DNA from: Ricordea florida
Lineage: Eukaryota > Cnidaria > Anthozoa > Corallimorpharia > Ricordeidae
DNA: 64,000 nt
Assembly (NCBI GenBank): GCA_949710005.1
Contig: OX453276.1
Location: 34,322,947-34,386,946 of the forward strand
Direction: 5' to 3'
Part shown: piece by piece, positions 12,700 through 24,260 of the stretch
Layout: every line of letters starts with the position of its first letter
Numbering within the stretch: position 1 is the stretch's first letter
Program-made: the position numbers and the translations under genes
Notes under the pieces: model-generated
Told to the model about the DNA's origin: nothing
Seen by the model: the letters and a program-made list of their open reading frames with translations, nothing else
The model's database searches: none

Positions 12700-12881
12700 G
12701 AACAATTCATCTGGTGGATGCATAATGAAGCAGGGACCGGTGCGGAAATCTTGCCGAGAGGCACTATAAGAGTAAAGGGTCTTGCCTAAGAACACAATGC
12801 AAGTGGTGAGGGCGAGCCTCGAACCCGCGACCTCCCGATCTCAAGTCCAGTACACTAACCACTGCTGCACTGCGTCTCCCA
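12700..12881 (-). mobile_element. tRNA-derived SINE
   Basis: On the minus strand, 12880 to 12801 reads as a tRNA-like head with an A box (TGGTTAGTGTACTGG) and a B box (GGTTCGAGGCT) at normal spacing. It is followed by a tail containing TTCTTAGGCAAGACCC, a phrase typical of metazoan tRNA-SINE bodies. The arms do not fold into a clean tRNA cloverleaf, so this is a SINE rather than a tRNA gene. Confidence 0.65.
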
Positions 12882-14279
12882 CAACAAAAAGGAGTATGGA
12901 AATAATTTATTATTAATGTTAAATGTACAAGGAGATAACATACGTTGATGTTGATGCCATTATTTCAGTTCTGCAGGCCACTTTCAAGTCTGTAATGGCC
13001 GTATGGTATTAATATCGACCAATGAATTAATGAGATAATAATAACAGTCTCACTGTAGTAGATGTGTTGGACACCTTTGTCAAAACAGGGTAATTCTCAG
13101 CAACTTCAAATCCATTTCACCGAAGCAAACTTACCAAACAAATACTATATTTGTAGAGACTGGAAACTAGTATAACGCGGGCATGCGCGGGGGGCTTGGA
13201 GTTGAGCACATGGCGGACCGATAGTATCGGTAATGTAGTCGTTGTGTTTTAAGACAAATAAAGCTCGTTTATAACTTTTACATATTTGCAATCCTGTACA
13301 CACGGGTTTTCATTTAGGTAAACTTATTGTAGAGTGTTGTTTTCCAGTACAAATTTACAGTTTTGACACAGCATTCATGCAATGGTAACATTAACACAAT
13401 AGTCAGGGCACAGTCCCGGGGGGAGGGGGTACTCCCTTACAGGAGCCTAACCCAAGTACCCCCCCCCCCCCCGGGGGGCACAGTATTTAATTCTCAGACA
13501 AAACAATATTTGCACACCTCCTGAGGTCTTATTTGTAGGCAATGCCTCTTCAGTGGCGCATGGGGTTGTAAATTGACCTGTCTTTAGTTGGCATCTTGTG
13601 AAGGTCTCGAGTATGCTGCTTGTCAGCATTCTTTGTTGTCTCTGTAGTTGTCAGTCTTTTCTGTCTGTGCAGGTTCCTTATGAGATCCTTGAACTGGTTC
13701 TTCAGTACTGCATCTGTGAACTCTTTGACTTATTCCATTGTGCTGAAAACTAAGGGGAACATCTTCACTCCATTCATCTTTTTTTTTCAACTTTTTCAGC
13801 ATCAGCATAGTCACTATTTTCATTAGTTACAGCTGTCTGCTGGTCACAAGCATTCTTAATTGAGTTTGCTTTATGATAAGTGCCAACCAAGTCTCTTGGT
13901 TGAACGCATTACCTTCATTCTTGTAAAGACTACTGTTGTTAATAAGCCAATGGGCAGTTTCGACAATTTTCTGAGGCCTATACTGCAGATTTCTACACTC
14001 GAGCGCGCTTTGTTTAACTACTCAAGTGTAAAAAACCCTTCAAATTGTATATTTTGAATATCCAATTGCTTATGTTTGAAACTTGCCATACTCTAAATTG
14101 AGTCATAGATAACACAAAACCTGACTGCCCAGCCCTATAACTTCCTATATGAACCTGTTGATACAATCTTCAATCTTTTACATGCTCCTGGTTTTGTAAA
14201 CAATATTTTTTTGTTGTTTACAATGAGGAGCATATCATTAGACAACAATTAGATGATTGTATCATGAACTAACACAGTG
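12882..14279. other. Intergenic with one GC-rich foldback remnant
   Basis: At about 13411-13481 a GGGAGGGGGTACTCCC-type inverted repeat is bounded by GGCACAGT direct repeats, which resembles a short coral foldback element. The small frames near 13447-13830 are not supported as exons. Confidence 0.45.
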
Positions 14280-14570
14280 GCCGTTTTTGTACTAGGAGAC
14301 GCATTATCCGTCTGGACAAACTTGAGCAAACATTCGTAGTTTGTCTGGTTATGCGTCTCTCATATAAAGACGGGCGCACGCCGCATTACGTATCCAAACG
14401 AACAACTTTTAGTAATGCTTAGTTCAAGACGTACTACGACGGGTAATTCGTCAAGACACATAATACGTCTTGTGCCCGTCTTATTGCTAGAGACCCATAA
14501 CCAGAAAAACTACGAACGCTTGCCCAAGTTCGTCCACACGGATAACGCGTCCTCTAGCATAAAAACGGGC
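14280..14570. mobile_element. Foldback element with ~105-bp inverted repeats
   Basis: The left arm begins GGCCGTTTTTGTACTAGGAG and the right arm, read inward, GCCCGTTTTTATGCTAGAGG. The arms stay alignable for about 105 bp, including TTATCCGTCTGGAC against TTATCCGTGTGGAC. The 78-codon frame inside is incidental. Confidence 0.75.
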
Positions 14571-14962
14571 ATATTATTCCATATTCGTACTCCTTTCCGA
14601 TTTCCTCCTGGATTTCCTGGTATAACACGTTCCAGAAAAGATGTCAATTAGGAGTCACTCTTCACTGCGGTATATTTTCTATGAACATAAGTTGTATATC
14701 CTTGTTTTTCTTTCCCAAGGCAAGGTGACCCTAGTGACCTCATCAGATATTGAGAAGAGTCTAAAAAGGGCGTATGGGACAAATTTATGCAATTTTACTT
14801 TATTTCAGCAGCTATTTTTTATCGAGGGGAAATATTTATGCAAATTCATCCAACTGCGAATAATTTTGGTTTTACTTCACGTTTTCAGGGTAAGTAAACG
14901 CTCAGATTCCGTGGTTCTTGTATCAGGCTGTATATCAGGGCTGCATTTATGATACACTCGGA

Positions 14963-15030
14963 TTTCCCGCGATATTTGGCCCAGGAAGACCTGAGCAACA
15001 TGTTACCACGTGACCTTAACTGGCGCGAAA
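14963..15030. promoter_or_regulatory. Two consensus E2F sites upstream of the E2F gene
   Basis: TTTCCCGC lies at 14963-14970 and TTTCGCGCCA on the minus strand at 15021-15030. Both fit the E2F/DP consensus TTTSSCGC exactly. They sit 257-324 bp before the E2F-like start codon at 15287. A CACGTG E-box lies at about 15007-15012. Animal E2F1-type promoters are known to be autoregulated through such sites, and these suggest the same here. Confidence 0.6.
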
Positions 15031-15286
15031 CTTGAAAGCCCGCGCTTTTCTGTTTATCAATCAAAGCAGGGAGGCAAATGAAAGCCTTGTGAGTGATACT
15101 GGAAAGCGTCTCTCGAAATCGGTTTATTCTCGCGTTGTCGTTGGTCATCTAGTCACTAAAATCTAAAAAAATCGTAAAAGAGGTATTCATATTTTACTCT
15201 TTTGATATATTTTCTTCCCTTGCTCTGTCCTGTTGAAAAATCAGCTGGGAGATCATCTTTGATCTGTAGACAGGCACACAACAACG

Positions 15287-18200
15287 ATGGCGACAAGGAG
15301 GTACTCAGTTGTTGGACGTGGAAAACCGCCTCTTAGCGCCAACAACTATCAAGTCAATTCGATCAGTAGTAAGACTTTAGAAGATACGGAGTTCTTCCCT
15401 TTCAAGATGAGCTCAAAGACGCCATCATCCGGTGTAAACAAGGGTACAAAAGTCACTTTGCGTACTCCCGATGTTTACTCAAAAGACCGACCATACATTT
15501 GTCCTTCCAGGCCTCAGGTATGATAATTTCAGCAGTTGATCGGTGGATGGATTTTTTAATGTATAAATTAAATCTTTGACCGAACCATTTCTTGATCAAA
15601 ACTGATAAAAAAAAACTGTTTGCAGGCGAAACGAAGACTTGACCTTGACGAGTCTTCGAATCGAACAAGAGCGACTTCGTTTCGAACGCCAAAGACAAAA
15701 GGTCGTGGAAGACGACGGATTCGGAGGGAACCGCTGCCCTACCCAAAATGTAATTTAACTTTTTTTTCTTTGCTCAGATCAACTATGTTTCTTCACTAAC
15801 ATATGTCTGTGGTTACGTTTCCCTTTCAAACTATGCTTACGGCTTATTCGGTGTGTCTCACCCGTGAATTTGGAATATAATGTGCACTTGCTTTTGATCT
15901 AATATAAGTACTCTTTATATCCATCTGTTTGGTTCGTCCGGCAGTTGAATCTTTGTAACTCCGTGTTTTTTTAGTGCCCTGCACCTAGAAACTCCTCCTT
16001 CATTTGTCGTTCATTTAGTTTGTTACCTTTAACTTTTCCTGAAAAAATTGTCTTTGGTTACCTCGCTGCATTTAATTGTTCAGTATGTTATGCAAATTGC
16101 TGTCTGATTTTAAGTCTTGTGTTTCTTAGCTCGAAGAGCGAAGGGTTGAACTACACTGTGCTTTCCTTATTTCCACTTGCCTTAAAAATGGCCCTATTAA
16201 GTTACAAGCTTTTTTTAAGATTTTAGTATTTAACATAGTTTGAAAAAAACTTTCTTATTCAAGCATGGAACAAGGGGCATTATTTCCAATTTATTATCTT
16301 ATGCATTTTAAAATTTACGCCCTTATTTACCAATACATTAATTTTGCTCATTTTATACAATAAGCCTGCATTTTCCTGCCATAAGCTCATTGAGATTATG
16401 TTCAAAGCCTTTGAAACCAGAAACAAGACCCTGTAATACCTTGGTCCTAGAACTACCAGACCTTGTACTGAGCTTTTAGACAAACAGTACTTTACATGAC
16501 AAAATTGCTTTGTAGCTTTAACTGAGTGGCTCTAGTTCAAGGTTGTATCAGCTGTTTTAAAGTTCATGTACCATTGATTGATCTTATCTTTGATCTCAGC
16601 TGGAGGCAATAAAGTTAATTAAATAGGTTAATAAACTGGTATCCATAAAAACAATTTATATACTAAATCTTCAAATCAGATAGACTCGGATATTCTATTT
16701 TTCACTCCTCAAAGTGATTGCTTTACAATTTCTCCTTGCAACTTAAATACAGTTTTAAGGAAAGAGATGAAATTGAAAAAAACAACAAGAAAAGGATATT
16801 GTATGAACAACTAAAACCTCCTAACATTATGATAAAGTGTATTAAGCCTTAAAGTCCCAATATCAATATTCATTTTCTCCTATAAACTGTTCTCATATTT
16901 GTCATAGTACTAATGTGGAGAATTTGTTTCAATATCAATACAACTCTCTTGGTGATCATTTTGGTCATTCTCATAACATGAATGGTTGATGAAAAGTGAA
17001 TATTTTAATGAGAAATTGAATGGTGATCACTACTGGGACTTGAAGGGTTTAATCGTTCATAAAGTGTAAGAGAATTATTAGTACTCAGATCTTGAGGGTT
17101 AAAGAGTTATAGAGGATGTGGCCTGACGCCTGTTAGAATAAGTCTGATTAAAAGTATGATTTAGAATGTTTTACTACCAGTACCAAAATTTGAAATTGCA
17201 CATGAAATTGTGCCATTAATATCATAAATATACTGTTTACAAACCTCACAGATTAAAATTAGGGCAGGCAGAGTGTGTTATCACTCCCTGAAAGATTGGA
17301 ATAATTTAGACAGGCATTAGAAACATACCTGACACTAAACTAATTATCATACATTACCATGGCCAAAAACAAAGGGAGAAAAATTTTTAAACCAAGGATA
17401 AAATTAAACCACAACATATACATATATATAATATATCTACATTTATACATACATACATTAATATTTCTTGTATCTTTCATTTTACTGTATATTTTCTAAT
17501 TTAGTACTTTTAATCTTAGACTTTTCTATAAACTGCAGTGATGAGATGAAAATTTTCTAATGAAAGACTATTATTATTAAAATGATGCAGGGAACTGAAG
17601 TCACAGAAGTTGATCTTTTGATGAGTTTGTTGGTAGCGGTGATGAATAACAGCAATTAGGAATATGCCTAAAATCTTAATTTGGGAATAATTGATTTGTA
17701 ACTTCTTACTAAGAGCAAGGGCTGTTCTGGAGAGTATCAGCCTAAGGTTGTAACAGTATGAACTGAGTATAGGAAGAGCCATCATGATTGACCAAAGGCT
17801 GATATTTTCCAATATGCTATGCAAGTGGAGTTACTCGTCCCCAGTGAAACTACCCTGTAATTATTGATCAATTTTTAGTTTTGTATGTATTTCTCCACTC
17901 AGTGTAATTTTTAACATAGAATTATTATTACTTTAAATTCTGCTCATTATTGCTATGATTATATTTTGATTTCTTCTGAATGAATGGTTACACATCATTG
18001 TTCCTCCCTCTTGCCTTAACAGTGTTTGTAGCATCACCAATTGAAAAGACCAGATATGACACTTCACTTGGTATTTTGACCAAAAAGTTTGTAGGGCTTC
18101 TGAGAGCAACAGAAGATGGTGTTCTTGACTTAAACCATGCAGCAGATGTTTTGGAGGTTCAGAAACGACGAATTTATGACATAACAAATGTTTTGGAAGG

Positions 18201-20735
18201 AGTTGGATTGATAAAAAAGAAATCAAAAAACAACATTGAATGGAGGTCAGTAGATGAGTGAACTAGAGATGATGTATTGAACAGTGTTAGTAGATGAGCA
18301 AACTAGAGATGATGTATTGAGTGTTAGTAGATGAGCGAACTACAGATGATGCAGTGAACAGTGTTAGATGCAAAATATGCCTTTTAATGTTGTAGGAAAT
18401 ATGTGTGCTTGAAACCTTAAAATGCTTGACACTTTCAGTCTAGACTACTGGGCTTTACTGCATGAGCCTTCACTTACCACAATTGAGGACATTGTAAAAA
18501 GAGCTTATTTCTATCTGATGGAAAATCAGATTTGGTGGATATCTAGTGGTAGAGCACCAGACTAGTGTGCAGAAGGTCACAGGTTCAACCTGGATCTTTA
18601 AATATTTGAGAAGGTGCTGCCTTTGGAATGACATCTACAGGTGGTTAGACTTTCTAGTCTTTTCGAATAAGGACGATAAACCATAGGCCCTGTCTCACAA
18701 CTCTTCATAATTGATTCTGTGGGATAAACCCACACACTGTTTGAAAAGAGTAGGGCACGTAGTTCCCAGTGTTGTGGTCTGTCTCTCATCCGATGGTTAA
18801 ATGCTCTGAGATGGTAACTGCATGTGCTCTAATATCAGAAGATAAATAAATTAATGTATAAATGTACATACTGTAAAATCAACTTAAATGCTATAGTCTG
18901 ACTAATTTTTGTTTCATTCTCATTGTATTCCAGGGGTACTTGCCATACAAACAGCTCTCTTCAAAGAAAGGGCATTGAAGCAATTTCTGCTCAGGTTATG
19001 GATCTTCACACAGACATTGCAGATCTTGAGGCAAAGGAAACATTTCTAGACAGGATGATTCAAGATTGTCGTACTGAACTAAAAAGTCTTACTGATGACC
19101 CAGAAGTTGCAAAATATCCTTTCACTGTAATTTGTCTAACAGAAGATGGGGATTTGATTTACAAATTTCTCTGGCAACTACCTTGTGATTCCAATATAAT
19201 GTGTAAAAATGCATAAGTTATGTTTTTTTTCAGATTGTGAGAATTTGGTGTTATGTCAATTATATATGTTTACATAAGTTAATTATTTTCTCATTCTTGT
19301 CCTTTGTTTGTATGAGATTCAATAGAAACAGCAAAGTGAGAGAGATCTGTGTATCCTCTGTTTTTGACTTTTGCAGTGTGCTCTTATTTTTATTTTCTAA
19401 TAATAATAATAATAATAATAATAAAAATAACTTTCATTTGACGGTCAATTATATCTAGCACTGACTTACTAATTGAGGACACTGTAAAGGGCAAATGAAA
19501 TAAAATCAAATCATATTAAATCAAATCAAATGTAGGTTTTTATGGAGAGGGAAATACTGGAATTCCTGGAGAAAACCTCTCAGAGCAGAGTAGAGAACCA
19601 ACAAACTCGGCCCACAAATGACGCCAGGGCCAGAATTTAAACCCGATCCACTCTTAGCACTGTGCCAACCATGCTCCCATATTGTTGGAGCATGCACCTT
19701 ATTGTGTTATGTAAATAATAATTAGCATAAAAGCAGCAGCAGTATTGAAGGATGGAGATCTTTAACTGTTTTCACAGCAGCGTATGTAACATATCGAGAC
19801 ATTCGTGATGTCAAACACTTCAAAAACAGGACTGTGATTGCAATCAAAGCCCCACCAGAAACAAGATTAGAGGTGCCAGACCCAAGAGTGGTAAGTTATA
19901 GTACAGCAGTAGCAGTAGCAAAAATCAATGTTATTCTCCAAGGGACATCAAAGGGTATGCTTGTTTGTATGATTCAGATCTGGATTTGTGGTAGGAGAGC
20001 ACACAGATCATGAAACATCAAAGGAATTCATCAAAGCTGTTTGATGAATCCACACAGGACAATGATTCACTGGTTCCTTTGATGCGCCATGATCTGAGTG
20101 GTCTCGGATCACAAACACCAAAGAAATGCACCCAAAGTCTTCTAATTTTTAAGCGGTGTCCTTCTGCTGGTACCCAAGGAGAGAAATCATCTCCTTTCTG
20201 ATTAGCAAATAAAGGCAACGTATTCACACTTATAGAGAAGGTACAGTAAGCCAGAATTTATTCTTTTATTTTTAGTTGTCTTTGTTTGTTGGTCACATAG
20301 AACATTCAAATTTGGCTGAAAAGTGTGCGAGGACCCATAGATGTGTATCTTTGCCCAGAGGACCAAAGCAATGAGCCATCACCAATGAAAGAACTCTCCC
20401 CTGTGAAAAGACCTCCACCTCTAGCGCAAGCCACACCCAGTCCATTCAGCATGACACCAGAGAAAACACCCTCCAGTAACCGCAACTCACCTCTGCCACT
20501 CAGAGATCCCAGCCAGCATCTTCAAAGTAGTATACCAAGAAGTGTCCCATCTCCAGTTGTGAGCCCACAGAAGAACTTGTTTCTACAGACTAATGATGTT
20601 ATCTTTGATGATGTGGATGGCGACATCTTGATTCCTCTTTCACCCAACCTTACTGAGGAAGAATATTTGTTTACATTAACAGACACTGAGGGAATAACAG
20701 ACTTGTTTGACTCTTACGATCTTTGGAATGATTAA
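15287..20735 (+). CDS. E2F: E2F1/2/3-like transcription factor (six exons)
   Basis: The gene is predicted to bind DNA with a DP partner and drive G1/S genes under Rb control. Exons: 15287-15517, 15626-15749, 18023-18245 (alternative acceptor giving 18032), 18934-19126, 19778 or 19781 to 19890, and 20301-20735. Exon 2 opens with KRRLDLDES, the RxL cyclin A-binding signature of the E2F1-3 subclass, followed by a basic stretch. Exon 3 is the winged-helix DNA-binding domain with the diagnostic [19 protein letters not shown]. Exon 4 is the leucine-zipper dimerisation coiled coil. Exons 5-6 form the marked box ([29 protein letters not shown]). The C-terminus [18 protein letters not shown] is the Rb-binding transactivation peptide. 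All junctions are in phase except exon 4 to 5, which is off by one base as written. Upstream E2F sites suggest autoregulation. A possible poly(A) signal AATAAA is near 21282. Confidence 0.9.
18535..18840 (+). mobile_element. tRNA-derived SINE in E2F intron 3
   Basis: A tRNA-like head at about 18547-18595 has an A box (TAGTGGTAGAGCACC) and a B box (GGTTCAACCTGG). The body contains AATAAGGACGATAAACC and CACACACTGTTTGAAAAG, a repeat body that I recall as abundant in coral transcripts. It lies in sense orientation in the intron between exons 3 and 4. Confidence 0.65.
19398..19683 (-). mobile_element. AAT microsatellite and SINE-like remnant in E2F intron 4
   Basis: An (AAT)n run at about 19399-19426 is followed by a sequence (GAGCAGAGTAGAGAACCAAC near 19580) that on the minus strand resembles the body and degenerate B-box region (GGGTTTAAATTCTGG) of a common cnidarian tRNA-SINE. 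Confidence 0.5.
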
Positions 20736-22055
20736 GTGCAGAATATCCCATGCAAACATTTCAGTCCGGTGGTGATTTTCAAATGAGTGGTATCTGTAAA
20801 TATTTGACTTGAAGTAGACTGTAGTTTGTATTTGAAAGTGAACACTACTGCAACAATTTCTCAGTCAAGCACTATGGTAATAGGTTTTTTATTTGTATTT
20901 TTTTGGCCTTTTGTTCATGCACTTGGTCAAGTTTTAAAAAAATTATCCCTCTTTCCACATTCCCTTCCCACAAAAAAAGTAAATTATCTATCCAATTGTG
21001 GTATAACCAAGGCTTAAATACAACTTGTAGTTTATTATTATCAACTTTGTAGAGGCATATTTTGTATGTTCTTTATATTTGGAGTGTGTTGAATTTTGTA
21101 AGGGTAAATTCCACATCAGTAGTCTATTTCTAGTTGAAATTGTCACGTTTAGTCCAACTATTTTAGACAAATTACATGACATCTCAACATACAAGTCTGA
21201 TTTTAGAAACGTGTATATTAAAGTAAGACACAGTTAGCCATTAAACTAAAGATACGGTAATACAGTGAACAAACCATGCAAATAAAAAAAGAGTCTTTTA
21301 TATATAATTGTAAGGACCAATTACATGCTAGTTATGCAATGCTTTTGAGTAGTATACTGTGAAATATCCGATAAGCCACTTGTGTTTTCTTAATATACAC
21401 AGGAGTCTTTAACTATTTTATACCATACCACAGAAAATACAACAACAGATACAAGAAACTGCTGGGAATTGTAATGCATGATGGGAAGGTTGGATGTGAT
21501 ACTGTTGACTTATTCTGATTGATGGATGGGAAGGTTCAGTGGAATACTGATGAATATACAAAGGCTTTCCTGCATGATTGGCTCTATTTTCTATGGCATG
21601 GTATAAAGAATATCACAGGTGCATTCATGAGACTCACACTTTTCAAGTGGTTTCACTGTTCAGGTGTAGCTGACAAATTTTGTACAGATGGTTGTATGTA
21701 ACTTACGTACAAGATTGATCAAGAGAACACTTGAGGAAAACGTAATACTTGTTGAAAAATAAGTTACAATTGTTTATTTATGCTCACAACACACATTCCT
21801 CCCTTAACCCTTTCACTCTCAAGAGTGACTATAGATTTTACTGTCAAATGCCAGACAATTTTACTTATCAAATGGAGACCCCTTGGGAGAAAAAGGGTGA
21901 ACCAATAAGTCTGCAATAACAACTTTGGTATCAAAATGAATTTTAACTAGCAGAATAGTCATAAATTAATATTAGACTTTGTTACTAGAATCTATGAACC
22001 AAAACAGTGCTATGTTTAAAACACAACCTGGGGTATTATGTTTCTCACAGTTTCC
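20736..22055. other. 3' flank of E2F and intergenic sequence
   Basis: The sequence is AT-rich with no exon I can support. It probably includes the E2F 3' untranslated region to about 21.3 kb. Confidence 0.4.
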
Positions 22056-22300
22056 CCTGCATTTTCTTAGAGATGAATATTCATTACTAGTTGTCTAACA
22101 ATTTTCATTCCATTTTCTTAGAGATGAATATTCATTACTAGTTGTCTAACAATTTTCATTCCATTTTCTTAGAGATGAATATTCATTACTAGTTGTCTAA
22201 CAATTTTCATTCCATTTTCTTAGAGATGAATATTCGTTACTAGTTGTCTAACAGGTTTCATTCTATTTTCTTTAGATGAATATTCATCACTAGTTGTTCT
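22056..22300 (+). repeat. 51-bp minisatellite, ~4.5 copies
   Basis: The motif GAGATGAATATTC recurs at 22070, 22121, 22172 and 22223, a period of 51 bp, with a degenerate last copy near 22272. The unit also contains ACTAGTTGTCTAACA. The middle copies are almost identical, implying recent expansion. Confidence 0.9.
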
Positions 22301-23080
22301 CAAAAAGATAAATCATCAATGCACAAACCTTTAACATAAAACCCCTTCTGCACATCTGACCCCAAGACAAAAAACTATGCCTTAAACCCCTTCCCCCCAA
22401 TGTCAAAATATAAATTCTCCTTCACAGTTTATATATATTTCTTATAGTGCCAGTGAGGAGAATATGTTAGCATATCAAAACAGCTCATCATTGGTAATTA
22501 TCACAATTCCCATTATGTTTTGATTGTTACCTACAATTACATATGCAAGCAAATTATGTAGGATTGTAATGTCAGTAACAATTACTGGTCTACCATAAAT
22601 ATAACCATTTGGAAACTAAATTTCATCTGAGTCCCTAATCAATAATATCTGTTCCCTGCGAATGAATTCCTTCTACTTTAAAACACTTGTCAACCATCTA
22701 AATATATTTCAACATTCTCAATAACAATTACAATACAAGTAAAAGTGGATAAGTCAAGGAAAGCCTGCAATTCCATTTGTTTAAGTTATGAATATGAAAC
22801 ATGCTTCTATTTTAACTGAAGATTGATGGGTAATATATAAATAATTTAATATTTAAAAAGACCATTTCACAATTATGTGCTCATTGACCTTGCCCCAAGC
22901 CTCAAAAACATGGCCTTAATTTTCTTTGTAAAGCAGAATAGTTTGGAATGGTTTTCAAGCCAGAAAGGTTTGTTACAAAATAACATCTCCTCCAGGTTTT
23001 GTTTAACATTTGAAGCAGGCCTGAGCACTTGAATGTAGATTGGTCCATTGCCAACAATAATGGTAATATATTTGTTACTA

Positions 23081-23496
23081 AAGGCCAGTCCAAACAGGAA
23101 ATGTTTGGCTATCAAACATTATCAAACAATTGTTGGTGACCAAACATGCTAATGTTGAACTGAGTGGCCAAACAGTTAAAACATGTTTGGTCAAACACAG
23201 ATCAAACTCCACACGCAAAGAACTATGGGCCACAAATATATGGAAAACGTGGCTGAGCAAATGTGGTAAGCATGCATGCACGTGCCAAACATGTTTGATA
23301 CAGCTGTCCAAACAAGGAAAACATTGCCCATTGAACAAGATAAACATGTTTGAGCGAATATTGACAGCTGCCTCCACACTTTATCAAACATGATCAAACA
23401 GCATCAAACAAGGTGGCTAAATGGTAAAATGTTTGGTCAACAAACAATGTTTGACGATGTTTGGTTGCTTTGAACATTTCCTGTTTGGACAGGGCT
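23081..23496. mobile_element. Foldback element rich in GTTTGGTCAAAC words
   Basis: The ends are inverted: the left arm contains GTCCAAACAGGAAATGTT at 23088 and the right arm carries its complement near 23470-23490. The interior is packed with short CAAACATG/CATGTTTG palindromes. The frames found on both strands through it (60-99 codons) arise from this repeated structure and are not genes. Confidence 0.75.
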
Positions 23497-24260
23497 TCGT
23501 TACGTAAGATGACCCTGTGAATAGGGAGTATGGGACAGTGATAATTGTGTTAGGATACAGTGTAACAATAACAAGAGAACAATATAGCCCACAAAACAAT
23601 CATGTCTACTAGAATTCAATTTTTTCCAGCACACCCCCTCTATAGCTACCGACAGACTACCGACAGTTTCCCAAAACAGACATTTTACTGTAAAATAGAG
23701 CAGAAAAAGCCGGAGTTGACCCGACACAGAAAGCAATAAGACCAGATAAACAGTGTATAATTTTCATCGTAATACATCATCTACTTACTGATACAAAAAA
23801 ATTGACTGCTTGCCGAGATTTTCTTTTACCACCTTATGAATAGTCCCTCCAGTAAAAAACAAACCATTCCAACCCCAAATGATAAATTATAGTAAAGTAC
23901 AACAATTTTACATGTATAATGGTATGAGAAATATCAGGAACCACAAAAGCAGCAAAAAAAGATGACTAAAACGTTGGTAAAATTTCAAGTGGCTCAGCAC
24001 ACAGCATACCTTAATTCACACCTTGGTGGGAAAGGTCATGCCATATGGTGACACAAGATAGACTCAGAGTATGTATGCAGGTATGGAAAAACAATGATTA
24101 ACTTAAAACAAGTTCTCTTAAATTTAAATCTCAGAAGTTAAGTTAGCTAGTTCAATAAATTGTCTAGATCTGCTTGCTGAGAAAAAGTTTTGCAAATTTG
24201 TTTTCCTGACAGAGCTTACAATGAAATCTATTTAAATAACATGCTAACATAATTGAATCA
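23497..24260. other. Intergenic / probable 3' UTR of the receptor gene
   Basis: No coding exon is supported. The sequence lies downstream of the minus-strand receptor stop codon. Confidence 0.4.

Noticed and set aside
12801..12880. Possible tRNA gene
   Set aside because: The A and B boxes are present but the acceptor and anticodon arms do not pair properly and a SINE body follows.
23078..23397. Overlapping ~60-99-codon frames on both strands
   Set aside because: They fall wholly within the foldback element of GTTTGG words.
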